Notes: generated by a model from the letters alone, not told the origin. 64,000 bases of DNA from Pseudomonas mandelii (GCF_006438925.1 NZ_RCZA01000013.1:115429-179428); one strand, 5' to 3'. Counted from the stretch's first letter, positions 42,944-52,413 are shown. Numbers and translations: made by a program.

Positions 42944-44311
42944 TCAGCGTGTTGTACCGGGCATTTTCATTGGCAGCCAAACGTCCAGCTCGCTTCTTCC
43001 CGGCATCGAGATCAGGTCGAATCGTCCACCAAAATGTTCGACACGCTCACGGATATTACGCAGGCCAATGCCCGCATGACGACGTTCGACCTGGGCGACG
43101 TTGAAACCGATACCGTCATCGACCACCGTCAACCGTATGGAGTCGTCGGACCCGTGCAGGGTAATGGAGACGTTTTTAGCCTGGGCGTGTCGTTCAATAT
43201 TAGTCAGGCCTTCTTGCACGATGCGAAACAGCGAGACCGCTGCCCCATCGACCAGGTGACAGTCGAATTCGTTGTCGTTATAGGTCACCACCAGGCCGCT
43301 GCGTTGCTCGAATTCTGCGGCGAGTTGACCGATCGCCGCCGGCAGGCCCAGGGTGTCGAGCAGCGAGGAACGCAGGTCGTGGGAGAGGCTGCGAACCTCG
43401 CCAATCGCTTCCCCCAGGCGTTCCGTGGCGTCTCTCAGCGTACTCAAACCCTTGTCGTGTGCTTGCCCATTCTCGAGCAGATGGCTGGCCAGTTCGAACT
43501 GAAACTTGATGGAGACCAGTAGCTGGCTGATGCCGTCGTGCAGTTCACGGGAAACCCGTGAGCGCTCTTCCTCTTGCAAGCTGACGATACGCTGAGTCAG
43601 GCGCTGAAGTTTCTTGTCGGCCAGACGATGCTCGCTGACGTTCAGCGTCATGCCGCTGGCGAAGACAAACAGCACCGCCACGAGGGCCACCGCGGCAATC
43701 GCCAGCATGGTTTTACGAATGCCCTGGGCCACTTCGTCACGCGCCTGCTGGGTCGCGCGCTCAACGTCTTCAAGGTAGATGCCGGTGCCGAGCATCCAGC
43801 CCCAACGATCGAGCATCACCACATAGGCGAGCTTGTCCGTCACTTGGCCGGAAGAGGGTTTGTTCCAGGCGTAGCGCTGAAAGCCTTCGCCCGATTGCGC
43901 ACTTTTGAGCAGCGCCTGGATCACGGGCAAACCGTGAGGGTCCTTCATGTCCCACAGGTATTTGCCCACCAGCTCCGACTGGCGCGCGTGCATCAGGCTG
44001 CGGCCTTCGTGGTCGTAGACGAAGAAGTAGCCATTGATGCCAAAGCTGAGCTTGCGCAGTTCTTCCAGCACTTGTTGCTGTGCGTGTTCATCACCGTGGC
44101 CGTCGTCGTACAGCGGTTCGATCAGGCTTTGCGCCATTTCGACGTAGTTCTTAAGTTCTGCGCGCTTGCTCGCCAGAATGCTGTCTTCGATCAGTTGCGC
44201 CTGTTGTTCACCCAGTTGCCGGTTCATGGAAATCACCAGCGCGCAGATGACGGCGATGGCCAATACCAGCGGCAGAATCCCGAGCGCGACGATTTTGTGT
44301 TTGAGCTGCAT
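42944..44311 (-). CDS. Sensor histidine kinase, NarX-type, with a Cache-like sensor
   Basis: The 455-residue kinase starts at MQLKHKIVAL; the 568-residue frame crosses the upstream repeats. Transmembrane segments lie at about 7-28 and 200-221 and enclose a periplasmic single-Cache-like domain (about 35-195, SFGINGYFFVYDHEGRSLMH). A HisKA_3 domain carries His258 (SRVSRELHDGISQLLV), and a HATPase domain has DDGIGF. The sensor fold suggests a small organic acid or amino acid ligand. It is divergent from cstA, so it may control that gene (inference). Confidence 0.92.
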   Translation of the reverse strand: MQLKHKIVALGILPLVLAIAVICALVISMNRQLGEQQAQLIEDSILASKRAELKNYVEMAQSLIEPLYDDGHGDEHAQQQVLEELRKLSFGINGYFFVYDHEGRSLMHARQSELVGKYLWDMKDPHGLPVIQALLKSAQSGEGFQRYAWNKPSSGQVTDKLAYVVMLDRWGWMLGTGIYLEDVERATQQARDEVAQGIRKTMLAIAAVALVAVLFVFASGMTLNVSEHRLADKKLQRLTQRIVSLQEEERSRVSRELHDGISQLLVSIKFQFELASHLLENGQAHDKGLSTLRDATERLGEAIGEVRSLSHDLRSSLLDTLGLPAAIGQLAAEFEQRSGLVVTYNDNEFDCHLVDGAAVSLFRIVQEGLTNIERHAQAKNVSITLHGSDDSIRLTVVDDGIGFNVAQVERRHAGIGLRNIRERVEHFGGRFDLISMPGRSELDVWLPMKMPGTTR

Positions 44312-44428
44312 CTCTGCTCCTGTCCGGACCGAGGGAAGGCGAAGGCCCGGCATCATATGCCAAAGATACGCGCGTCCAGTAGCGGTGCTGGACGGAATGA
44401 CCTGCGGCTCAGTTGAAATGCAAAACCT

Positions 44429-44922
44429 GTGGGAGCGAGCCTGCTCGCGAAGGCGGCCTGACAGCCGACCATTTTCTTTCAGGTGTACATATCCATTTCT
44501 GCGGTAACGGCCGCTTAGGGTTTCGCCCTTACGGCGAGTCACTTTTGACAAACGCCCGGAGTGCCGGCCCAGCCAAAAGTAACCAAAAAGTCTCGCCCCG
44601 AGCGTCCGGCCCCTCGCCTGGGCTCGGCGTTCCTTCGTTCTGGCATTCATCTGGGGGCATCGCCTCCGGTTGGCTTCGCTTCAACCTCCTCTCGATGTGT
44701 GCGGCTTCGCCGCACGGCGCTGCGCGCCTACCCCCCAGATGAACGCCTCCACTCAGCCTCCCGAAGGGGCGGGAGGATCAAGATCAAGAGCTGCAGGCGA
44801 GCTAACGCTCGGCCTGTTGAGTGGTGAGGGGCGGAAGGCGAAAGGCGTGCGCCGATTCCCTGTGGGAGCGAGCCTGCTCGCGAAGGCGGCCTGACAGCCG
44901 ACCAATTACTCGCAGGTGTACA
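44429..44922. repeat. Repeat element copy B (truncated) between two direct REP copies
   Basis: A 43-base REP (GTGGGAGCGAGCCTGCTCGC...) occurs at 44429-44471 and again at 44862-44904; both are followed 9 bases on by CAGGTGTACA. Between them, about 44484-44835 resembles the left part of copies A and C (CATATCCATTTCTGCGGTAA, GGCGAGTCACTTTTGACAAA), but no inverted right end is found. The gap from 44312 to 45198 holds no gene: it contains this block, a third REP at about 44937 and the CTACGTAG array. Confidence 0.8.
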
Positions 44923-45052
44923 CCATTCCCCTGTGGGAGCGAGCTTGCTCGCGATGGCGGTATATCAGACGACATCAATGTTGAATGACAGATTGCATTC
45001 GCGAACAAGTCGGATCGCCGCACCGCCGCTCCTGCAAGAAGTTCAGCGTCAT

Positions 45053-45085
45053 CTACGTAGAACTACGTAGACGCCGCGTACGTAG
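45053..45085. promoter_or_regulatory. Triple CTACGTAG-type palindrome array upstream of cstA
   Basis: Copies at 45053-45060 and 45063-45070 are identical (CTACGTAG), and a third near-copy (GTACGTAG) is at 45078-45085. Spacing is 10 and 15 bases. It lies 114 bases upstream of the cstA ATG and looks like a repeated protein-binding site. Confidence 0.45.
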
Positions 45086-45198
45086 TAACGCGGATTTATT
45101 TGTAGACGGCATGCGGGGATATTGGGCCAGCTCCGCACAGCGGACACAATTATAAAAATTACCGCCGCAGTCCACTGGCTGTCGGCAGGAGACACGCT

Positions 45199-47256
45199 AT
45201 GCCCCGTCTGGCTAAACACCTCGCCTGGTTTGCCGTGGCTGTCCTGGGAGCGTTTGCGCTAAGTGTCGTGGCCCTGCGCCGCGGCGAAGCGATCAATGCC
45301 CTCTGGATCGTAGTCGCAGCAGTCGCTATCTATCTCGTCGCATACCGCTACTACAGCCTGTTCATCGCTACCAAAGTGATGCAACTCGACCCCAATCGTG
45401 CCACGCCCGCTGTCGTTAACAATGACGGTCTGGACTACGTGCCGACCAACAAACACGTACTCTTCGGTCACCACTTTGCAGCCATTGCTGGTGCGGGGCC
45501 GCTGGTCGGTCCGGTCCTGGCGGCGCAGATGGGCTACCTGCCCGGTACGCTGTGGCTGATTGCCGGCGTGGTGCTGGCCGGTGCCGTTCAGGACTTCATG
45601 GTCCTGTTCATGTCCACCCGCCGCAACGGCCGTTCCCTGGGCGACATGGTCCGTGAAGAAATGGGCCGCATCCCCGGGACCATCGCGCTGTTTGGCTGCT
45701 TCCTGATCATGATCATCATCCTCGCGGTGCTGGCGCTGATCGTTGTAAAAGCCCTGGCCGAAAGCCCGTGGGGTATTTTCACGGTGATGGCGACCATCCC
45801 GATCGCGATGTTCATGGGCATTTACATGCGCTACATCCGTCCGGGCCGCATCGGTGAAATCTCCGTTGTCGGGGTACTTCTACTGCTCGGTTCGATCTGG
45901 CTGGGCGGGCAGATTGCCGCTGATCCGGTCTGGGCCAAGGCCTTTACCTTCACCGGGATCCAGATCACCTGGATGCTGATCGGCTACGGTTTTGTCGCCG
46001 CGGTATTGCCGGTGTGGCTGATTCTGGCGCCGCGTGATTACCTGTCGACCTTCCTCAAAATCGGCACCATCGTGGCCTTGGCGATCGGCATCCTGATCAC
46101 CATGCCCGAGCTGAAAATGCCGGCGCTGACCCAGTTTGTCGACGGCACCGGGCCGGTATGGAAGGGCGGTCTGTTCCCGTTCCTGTTCATCACCATCGCC
46201 TGTGGCGCAGTCTCCGGTTTCCACGCGCTGATTGCTTCCGGTACCACGCCGAAGTTGTTGGCCAGCGAAGGTCATGCCCGTTACATCGGTTACGGCGGCA
46301 TGTTGATGGAATCCTTCGTGGCCATCATGGCAATAGTAGCTGCGTCGGTGATCGAGCCGGGCGTGTACTTCGCCATGAACAGCCCGGCGGCGCTTGTCGG
46401 CTCTGACGCTGTTACGGTTGCTCAGACCGTCAGCAGCTGGGGTTTTGCAATTACCCCGGAAGCGCTGCAAGCGGTGGCCAAGGACATCGGTGAAACCACC
46501 ATCCTGGCCCGTGCTGGCGGTGCGCCGACCCTGGCAGTCGGTATCGCGCAGATCCTGCACCACCTTCTGCCGGGTGAAAACACCATGGCGTTCTGGTACC
46601 ACTTCGCGATCCTGTTTGAGGCGCTGTTCATCCTGACGGCGGTGGATGCCGGTACCCGTGCCGGCCGTTTCATGCTGCAGGACTTGCTCGGCTCGTTCGT
46701 GCCGGCGCTGAAACGCACCGAATCCTGGACTGCCAACCTGATCGCAACCGCCGGTTGTGTGGCGATGTGGGGTTATCTGCTGTATCAGGGCGTGATCGAT
46801 CCGCTGGGTGGCATTAACACCTTGTGGCCGTTGTTCGGTATCTCCAACCAGATGCTGGCCGGTATCGCGCTGATGTTGGCGACTGTTGTGCTGATCAAAA
46901 TGAAACGCCAGCGCTACGTCTGGGTCACCATGTTGCCCGCTGTGTGGCTGCTGATCTGCACCACCACCGCCGGCTTCATCAAGCTGTTCGATGCCAACCC
47001 GGCGATCGGTTTCCTGGCCCTGGCCAAGAAATACAGCGATGCCCTGGCCAACGGTCAGATCCTCGCCCCGGCGAAGAGCATCGACCAGATGCAGCACGTG
47101 ATCTACAACGCGTACACCAACGCAACGCTGACCGCGCTGTTCTTGCTGGTGGTGTTCAGCATCCTGTTCTTTGCTCTCAAGGTCGGTATCGCCGCCTGGG
47201 GTACTAAAGAACGTACGGATAAAGAAGCGCCATTCCAGGCTCTGCCGGATGCGTAA
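45199..47256 (+). CDS. cstA: Carbon starvation protein A (pyruvate/peptide transporter family)
   Basis: The 685-residue membrane protein has about 16-18 helices and CstA signatures: NDGLDYVPTNKHVLFGHHFAAIAGAGPLVGPV and LAAQMGYLPGTLWLIAGVVL early, and GVSGFHALIASGTTPKLL-type motifs in the middle. CstA-family proteins import pyruvate or peptides when carbon is scarce. The small partner gene follows 14 bases after its stop. A good GGAG site precedes the ATG. Confidence 0.95.
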   Translation: MPRLAKHLAWFAVAVLGAFALSVVALRRGEAINALWIVVAAVAIYLVAYRYYSLFIATKVMQLDPNRATPAVVNNDGLDYVPTNKHVLFGHHFAAIAGAGPLVGPVLAAQMGYLPGTLWLIAGVVLAGAVQDFMVLFMSTRRNGRSLGDMVREEMGRIPGTIALFGCFLIMIIILAVLALIVVKALAESPWGIFTVMATIPIAMFMGIYMRYIRPGRIGEISVVGVLLLLGSIWLGGQIAADPVWAKAFTFTGIQITWMLIGYGFVAAVLPVWLILAPRDYLSTFLKIGTIVALAIGILITMPELKMPALTQFVDGTGPVWKGGLFPFLFITIACGAVSGFHALIASGTTPKLLASEGHARYIGYGGMLMESFVAIMAIVAASVIEPGVYFAMNSPAALVGSDAVTVAQTVSSWGFAITPEALQAVAKDIGETTILARAGGAPTLAVGIAQILHHLLPGENTMAFWYHFAILFEALFILTAVDAGTRAGRFMLQDLLGSFVPALKRTESWTANLIATAGCVAMWGYLLYQGVIDPLGGINTLWPLFGISNQMLAGIALMLATVVLIKMKRQRYVWVTMLPAVWLLICTTTAGFIKLFDANPAIGFLALAKKYSDALANGQILAPAKSIDQMQHVIYNAYTNATLTALFLLVVFSILFFALKVGIAAWGTKERTDKEAPFQALPDA

Positions 47257-47270
47257 TCGAGGATTTCAGC

Positions 47271-47468
47271 ATGTTCAATGACCTGAGTCGCCTCGGTAAA
47301 TACCTCGGTCAGGCTGCGCGCCTGATGGTCGGCATGCCCGACTACGACACCTACGTCGAGCACATGCAAACCAAGCACCCGGACAAACCGGTGATGAGTT
47401 ATGAGGTGTTCTTTCGGGAACGTCAGGAAGCTCGTTACGGAAGCAAGGCTGGGCCGAAGTGCTGTTGA
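47271..47468 (+). CDS. YbdD/YjiX family small protein
   Basis: The 65-residue product (MFNDLSRLGKYLGQAARLMVGMPDYDTYVEHM...) has the YbdD/YjiX pattern, with the GMPDYDTYVEHMQTKHPDKP core and C-terminal MSYEVFFRERQEARYG. These proteins always accompany cstA-type genes and may assist the transporter. A terminator follows at 47511. Confidence 0.93.
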   Translation: MFNDLSRLGKYLGQAARLMVGMPDYDTYVEHMQTKHPDKPVMSYEVFFRERQEARYGSKAGPKCC

Positions 47469-47510
47469 TGGACGGTGGCAGTGATGCCACCTGAATAGCT
47501 AAATAAAGAA

Positions 47511-47538
47511 CCCGGCTGATGAGGCCGGGTTTTTTTTT
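47511..47538 (+). terminator. Terminator after the cstA operon
   Basis: CCCGGC / GCCGGG stem with TGATGAG loop followed by nine T residues. Confidence 0.9.
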
Positions 47539-47569
47539 GGGTGAATGGCATTGGCCGATCCGTGTTGAG

Positions 47570-48283
47570 TCAGCTTGCCGGGATGGTTTCGAGCGTTTCG
47601 AGATCCAGCAGGGTGAAATAACCACGGTCCGGCCTCCAGCCACCCGTATCGATGTGAATGACGTTGCCAAGGCTGACGGGCATATAAAGCGGCGTATGCC
47701 CTACGACCAGTGCGCGCAGGCCTTCAACGCCATGCGTCTCCTGCTGATCGATCCGCCTTCGTGACCACATGCAGTAGTGCTGCAACTCCTGCAGACGCCT
47801 GTTGCTTTCCGGCGACTCCAGTTCCTTTCGCAATTGCTGCCATGATGGAAATGGACAATCGGCGTGCACGATGCCGATCAGGCCGTATGCTGTTTCGACT
47901 TCGATCGCGATAGGAAGCTTGGCGAACTGCGCCGCGAATACTTGTTTCTCGAGCAGCGACAGGCCCCCGAACCATGAGCCGCCGTTGTCGATCCAGCTGT
48001 CGACATCGCAGGTATCGAAGTACACCACGTAGTCGTCATGGTTGCCTCGCACCGGGTGGAACCATGCCTTGTCCAGCCAATCGAGCGCATCATGGCACTC
48101 GGGCCCACGGTCAATCAGATCGCCAACACTGAACAGGCGATCTACCAAGCAGTTGAACCCGGCGGCATCCAGAGCGTCCTGCAACCGAGTGAAATGGCCA
48201 TGAATGTCACCGACCGCGAAATCTCGGCCGGCAACGTTTGCGGCGAAACGCTTAACACGCGACATCTCTGAAATTTCGAGCAT
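47570..48283 (-). CDS. Metallophosphoesterase (PPP-type serine/threonine phosphatase fold)
   Basis: The 237-residue enzyme has the phosphodiesterase motifs in order: GDIHGH, GDLIDRG, GNHD, VHAD and GHTP, each supplying ligands to the two-metal site. This matches the PPP/lambda-phosphatase group. The start at 48283 (MLEISEMSRV) has GGAG about 9 bases ahead; 48310 is possible but lacks support. Substrate (protein, diadenosine polyphosphate or other) cannot be told. Confidence 0.88.
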   Translation of the reverse strand: MLEISEMSRVKRFAANVAGRDFAVGDIHGHFTRLQDALDAAGFNCLVDRLFSVGDLIDRGPECHDALDWLDKAWFHPVRGNHDDYVVYFDTCDVDSWIDNGGSWFGGLSLLEKQVFAAQFAKLPIAIEVETAYGLIGIVHADCPFPSWQQLRKELESPESNRRLQELQHYCMWSRRRIDQQETHGVEGLRALVVGHTPLYMPVSLGNVIHIDTGGWRPDRGYFTLLDLETLETIPAS

Positions 48284-48392
48284 GGGAATGCCACTCCGGC
48301 AGCTCCCCAACGGGCTAGTCAGTTGAGTTTAGGCCAAGAAGTGGTACTTGACCTTTACCGCCTGCCCGACAGGATGCCCGGATCAAACACCG

Positions 48393-48596
48393 TCAGAGCA
48401 AGTAGGCCGTTGCTTGCCCGAAATGGTTGTCCTGCACTCCGGCGATAAGGTGCAGAGGCATGTGTTGCGCATCCATGGAGGGAACTTCGAAACTGTCCAC
48501 AATCTGGGTGTGGCGCTCATTCAGCCCGGTCGACTCTTCGACAAGAGCCTTGGCCATTCTCGCGTGGTTCGCTGCGATTTCGTTGAGAGTTGACAC
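48393..48596 (-). CDS. Small hypothetical protein with GTG start
   Basis: A 67-codon frame starts GTG-TCA-ACT, 7 bases after GGGAG. The product (MSTLNEIAANHARMAKALVEES...) is helical at the N-terminus and His-rich at the end. No family was recognised. Codon use is normal for the genome, so it may be real, but nothing else supports it. Confidence 0.4.
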   Translation of the reverse strand: MSTLNEIAANHARMAKALVEESTGLNERHTQIVDSFEVPSMDAQHMPLHLIAGVQDNHFGQATAYLL

Positions 48597-49206
48597 GTTA
48601 CATCTCCCGGTGACTGACCAAGCGCATCGCTGGCGTCCTAAGCGTTAATTAAAGTGCTGCCGCGTCAGAATTACGTCGTTTGGGGCTGCTACGAGCGTCT
48701 TCTGCAAACCTTGAGCCAGGCGTTGTCAAAAAAATCGCGCTACGTTTCTGATGCGACGAATGGTGGTGGTTGGCTTCTAAGGGGATATTTCCTGAGCCTA
48801 TAAGGAACCTATAAGGCCGGGAAAAAGGTGATTAGACGTGCAGAAGTTGTTTTGTTAAAAAAATAGTGCATGGCTGCTATTGACGCGCCAATGCATCTCC
48901 ATTCGGTTAGATGGAAATCGCCCAACATTGAGCTGGGCAACGATCAATGGGTCTGATGCCGATACAGGGATAAGTAACTGCGACTTTGGCCAACTGCTCG
49001 CGCACAGACATTGGGCTCATTGATCCCCTTTCTTTTCCACAGGTTGATCCTTTCGAACGAAGAACATCGCACAGCGTTCTGTTGGTTGCCGTTGGGTATT
49101 TCGCGCAGGGGAGTGCATGCGGACTGGCCCAAACTTGAAGGCTGACAGCGCTGGCTGCTCGGGCGATGCCGCGCTACAGTCAGCCCTTTCAGGACAAGGA
49201 AATATC
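48597..49206. other. Gene-poor gap
   Basis: About 600 bases without a convincing gene. Reading frames here lack ribosome sites and family signals. The region has an AT-rich patch near 48850 and promoter-like sequence just before 49207. I see no repeat or RNA gene. Confidence 0.5.
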
Positions 49207-49608
49207 ATGTGGATTTTGAAAGCAGCAGTGACTCGACCCGTTTTCCGCCAATGGCTGATCACTGCTTCTATCGGCTTTTTTGCAGTGGCGGGCGGTGCGC
49301 AGGCTCAAACCACGCCACAGGCAAACCAGGAGATAAAAGGCTTGCTGGATTTTGTGGAGCGCAGTGAGTGCAAGTTCGTGCGCAACGGCAGTGAATACCC
49401 TGGGCCCCAGGCTCGGGCACACCTCGAAAAGAAGCTGAATTATCTTGAAGGCAAGAACCTGGTGAGCAGCGCAGAGGACTTCATCGACCTCGCTGCCACT
49501 AAAAGCAGCATGAGTGGCAAAGCCTATGAAGTGCGTTGCTCAACAGGCGTCCAGCCGACGAGCACCTGGCTGAAGACGGAGCTCCAGAGCCAACGCCAGC
49601 ACCATTGA
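49207..49608 (+). CDS. DUF5329 family secreted protein
   Basis: The 133-residue product (MWILKAAVTRPVFRQWLITA...) has a signal peptide ending near AQAQ. The mature part, EIKGLLDFVERSECKFVRNGSEYPGPQARAHLEKKL then SSAEDFIDLAATKSSMSGKAYEVRC, fits the DUF5329 profile: one Cys pair and an EFI-type helix. The AAGGA ribosome site is just before 49207; the longer frame to 49117 is not supported. Function unknown, envelope location likely. Confidence 0.82.
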   Translation: MWILKAAVTRPVFRQWLITASIGFFAVAGGAQAQTTPQANQEIKGLLDFVERSECKFVRNGSEYPGPQARAHLEKKLNYLEGKNLVSSAEDFIDLAATKSSMSGKAYEVRCSTGVQPTSTWLKTELQSQRQHH

Positions 49609-49673
49609 GCCTACCCCCCCGAAACGAGAAAGGCCGGCCCACTTGCCGTAATGCTGTTCACTTAAGGTTGGGG

Positions 49674-50196
49674 TGCATATCCGTTTCTGCGGTCACGGCT
49701 GCTGGCGGTTTCGCTCTTACAGCGAGTCCCTTTTTCAAACGCCAAAAAGGAACCAAAAGGCTTCACCCCTCCATTCGGTGCCTCGCTTAGGCTCGGCATG
49801 CCGTAACGAAGGCATTGCTCCGGGGGCCCGCCGCCATCGGCCATTCATGGCCGGGGCGGCTACCGCGGCATCCTTGCCGCGGTGCCCCCTGCGCAACGCC
49901 TGCGTTCGGCCTCTGGGAAAGGGGCGGCAGATCTGAAGCCAAAGCAAAGCAACAGCAACGGCAAGATCAACAGATCGCAGCCTCGCTTCGCTCGACAGCT
50001 CCTACAGGGAAATGCGTTCACTTGAAGCCAGGCCGGCCGGTAGGCCGCCTCGCTTTGGCTTTTGCGCTGCACGCCCCCTCACGCCCTGAGTCTCTCCGTC
50101 AACCCGCCGCCACCTCCACCGGTGCCTCTATCAATGTTGATCCTCGCTGTAAAAGCGGAACCATAAGCAGCCGTGACCGCAGAAACGGATATGTAC
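49674..50196. repeat. Large intergenic repeat element, copy C (with both ends)
   Basis: The left end GCATATCCGTTTCTGCGGT and the right end (...CCGCAGAAACGGATATGTAC) are inverted complements. The inner left part equals copy A closely (TCTTACAGCGAGTCCCTTTT, AGGCTCGGCATGCCGTAACG). It also carries a GTAGGAGCTG-type half-palindrome near 49975-50014. No gene is present between the DUF5329 gene and qor; this element fills most of the 784-base gap. Confidence 0.82.
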
Positions 50197-50391
50197 CCAC
50201 CCCTAAGTGAACACTATTACGGCCCACTTCCCGGGCTTTTTCGTTTCCGGGATTCGTACAGGCCGGTAGTTGTCATGAAATGAAAAGCCATTGTCGTCTG
50301 ATGAGAAGCGACTCGCCAGACGGCGTCCTACAGTCCAATCAGCGCAATTCGACGCAGCACGCCCATATTGCAGACTGGAGAATAAGAAAAA

Positions 50392-51372
50392 ATGGCCAAA
50401 GCCGTACGCTTCTACGAAACCGGTGGTCCCGAAGTCCTCCGTTATGAGGAGGTCGAAGTTGGCGACCCCGGTCCAGGCCAGGTTCGTCTTCGTCATGTGG
50501 CGGTTGGCCTGAACTATGCCGACACCTATTTTCGCAATGGCACTTACCCGATCCCGATGCCCAACGGCATGGGGGTTGAAGCCTCCGGTGTGGTCCAGGC
50601 CATTGGCGAGGGAGTGACCAATGTCCGTGTGGGTGACCGCGTCACCTATACCGGTTTTCTCAATACATTGGGGGCCTACAGCACCGAGCGTCTGATCCCG
50701 GCCGCGCCGTTGATCAAACTGCCGGAAACCATCAGTTTCGAGACCGCCGCGGCCATGACCATGCGCGGCCTGACGTCGTCGTACCTGATGCGGCGCATTT
50801 ACGATTTCAAGGCCGGCGACAGCATTCTGCTGCACGCCGCCGCTGGTGGTGTGGGCCTGATCGTTTCGCAGTGGGCCAAGCAGCTCGGCCTGACCGTCAT
50901 CGGCACCGTGTCCACCGAGGTCAAGGGCGAAATCGCCCGTGCCCATGGCTGCGGCCATGTCATCAATTACAGCCACGAAGATGTCGCCCAGCGCGTGCGC
51001 GAGTTGACTGATGGCGTGGGGGTCAACGTGGTGTTCGACAGCGTCGGCAAGAACACCTTCATGGGTTCGCTGGATTCGCTCAAGCGTCGTGGCCTGATGG
51101 TGTGCGTCGGCACGGCATCCGGTCCGATTCCGGCCTTCGACCCGGTGATGCTGGCGATGAAAGGCTCGCTGTTCATGACCCGTCCGGCCCTGGCCGATTA
51201 CATCGCCGACCCGGCGGAAAAAGCCGCCCTGGCCGGCGAATTGTTCGACCACGTTGGCAGCGGTCGGATCAAGATCGAGATCAACCAGCACTATGCTTTG
51301 CAGGATGCCGTGCAGGCCCATCGCGACCTGGAATCACGCAAGACCACGGGCTCTTCGATTTTCGTCATTTAA
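50392..51372 (+). CDS. qor: NADPH:quinone oxidoreductase (zinc-independent, Qor type)
   Basis: The 326-residue MDR enzyme has an N-terminal GroES-like domain (GLNYADTYFRNGTYPIP, GMGVEASGVV) and a Rossmann domain with LLHAAAGGVGLIVSQWAK. The zinc-binding cysteines of alcohol dehydrogenases are absent, as in Qor. It reduces quinones with NADPH. The truncated tauD-like gene begins 15 bases after its stop. Confidence 0.92.
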   Translation: MAKAVRFYETGGPEVLRYEEVEVGDPGPGQVRLRHVAVGLNYADTYFRNGTYPIPMPNGMGVEASGVVQAIGEGVTNVRVGDRVTYTGFLNTLGAYSTERLIPAAPLIKLPETISFETAAAMTMRGLTSSYLMRRIYDFKAGDSILLHAAAGGVGLIVSQWAKQLGLTVIGTVSTEVKGEIARAHGCGHVINYSHEDVAQRVRELTDGVGVNVVFDSVGKNTFMGSLDSLKRRGLMVCVGTASGPIPAFDPVMLAMKGSLFMTRPALADYIADPAEKAALAGELFDHVGSGRIKIEINQHYALQDAVQAHRDLESRKTTGSSIFVI

Positions 51373-51386
51373 GGGAGTCGTCTGCC

Positions 51387-51709
51387 ATGAAAGTCGAACA
51401 ATTGACCTGCAGCATTGGCGCCGAACTGATCGGCGTCAACCTCGCCGATGCGGTGCATGACGACGGTCTTTTTGCCGAGATTCGTGCTCAGTTGCTCAAG
51501 CATCGAGTGGTGTTCCTGCGCGATCAGGACATTACTCGCGCCGAGCACGTGGCCTTCGCCCGCAGCTTCGGTGAGTTGGAAGACCATCCGGTGGTCGGCA
51601 GTGATCCGGATCATCCCGGGCTGGTGCGCATCTACAAGAATCCGGACCAGCCGCTGGACCGCTACGAAAACGCCTGGCACACCGACGCGACCTGGCGCGA
51701 GGCGCCGCC
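51387..51709 (+). pseudogene. TauD/TfdA-family dioxygenase, 5' fragment
   Basis: The frame (MKVEQLTCSIGAELIGVNLADAV...) follows taurine-dioxygenase-type enzymes up to ENAWHTDATWREAPP, where the iron-binding His-x-Asp (HTD) is present. It then runs into unrelated sequence at about 51710 and stops at 51734. The C-terminal half with the second His and the arginine is missing, so the gene cannot be functional. The sequence right after the break belongs to an antiporter gene in the opposite sense. Confidence 0.88.
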
Positions 51710-51711
51710 GA

Positions 51712-51903
51712 TATCAGTTCTGCCAGGATCTTGAGGCCGTCCTTGTCAATCCGAGGTTGGAGAATCCCCAGAAACGCCGGGCCGAGAATCAGACCGGCTA
51801 GCATGAACATGAGCGGACCATTGAGCAGACGTGACTCGAAACGCCCCGCAAATATGCTGTAGGTCAGGAGGAAAGCGGCAAGCAGGGCTAAGTTCTGATA
51901 CAT
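51712..51903 (-). pseudogene. Cation:proton antiporter, 5' fragment
   Basis: The minus-strand frame from 51903 reads MYQNLALLAAFLLTYSIFAG and continues GPLMFMLAGLILGPAFLGIL, the first helices of a CPA-type Na+/H+ antiporter, ending ...KILAELI at the junction. Everything after the first two helices is gone. It meets the tauD-like fragment head-on near 51710. Confidence 0.85.
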
Positions 51904-51987
51904 CGATGACCTGCTTGTCCAGGTTGATGCTACGGCAATGGCATCATTGCCATTCTGACTCGGCGCTTAAAACGCAGAAAAGTCAGG

Positions 51988-52350
51988 TTATTCCAGATGC
52001 TCGGGTTTGACCGGGTCCCCCGACTTCATATCCAGCTGTACCCTGACATCTTCGAACATCACGTCGTAGTTTTTGTGCATTGAACCGATGGCGCTGTACA
52101 TCTTGGGTATGCCGTACTTCTCTGCAATATGCGTGACGTTGCTACCAAAATTGTAGGCTTGGTCCTTGGGCAGGAAGAATTTTTCTTCCATCTCCCTGCC
52201 CTGGATATTGCCGTGCATCGTGAACAGCATGCCTTTACCTTCCTTGGGATCCTGGTGGACTTCATAGTCGATGCATATGTTGTAACTGACATCGTCCTTG
52301 TTCAGCGCGTGGCGCTCGATGTGCAGATGACCGGGCTCAAAGGTAGCCAT
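51988..52350 (-). CDS. DUF5064 family protein
   Basis: The 120-residue soluble protein (MATFEPGHLHIERHALNKDD...) has the FEPGHLH start and mixed alpha/beta content consistent with the Pseudomonas DUF5064 family. A GGAGAGA site precedes the ATG. It follows arcC on the same strand with about 64 bases between and could be read with the arc operon. Function unknown. Confidence 0.75.
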   Translation of the reverse strand: MATFEPGHLHIERHALNKDDVSYNICIDYEVHQDPKEGKGMLFTMHGNIQGREMEEKFFLPKDQAYNFGSNVTHIAEKYGIPKMYSAIGSMHKNYDVMFEDVRVQLDMKSGDPVKPEHLE

Positions 52351-52413
52351 TGTTGTCTCTCCTTCAAAAAGGCATTGAATCAGGGCAGGTTTCAGGCCGT
52401 CCCCGGAGTTCTT

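Noticed and set aside
44484..44894. Small plus-strand frames before cstA
   Set aside because: They lie in repeat copy B and in REP sequence.
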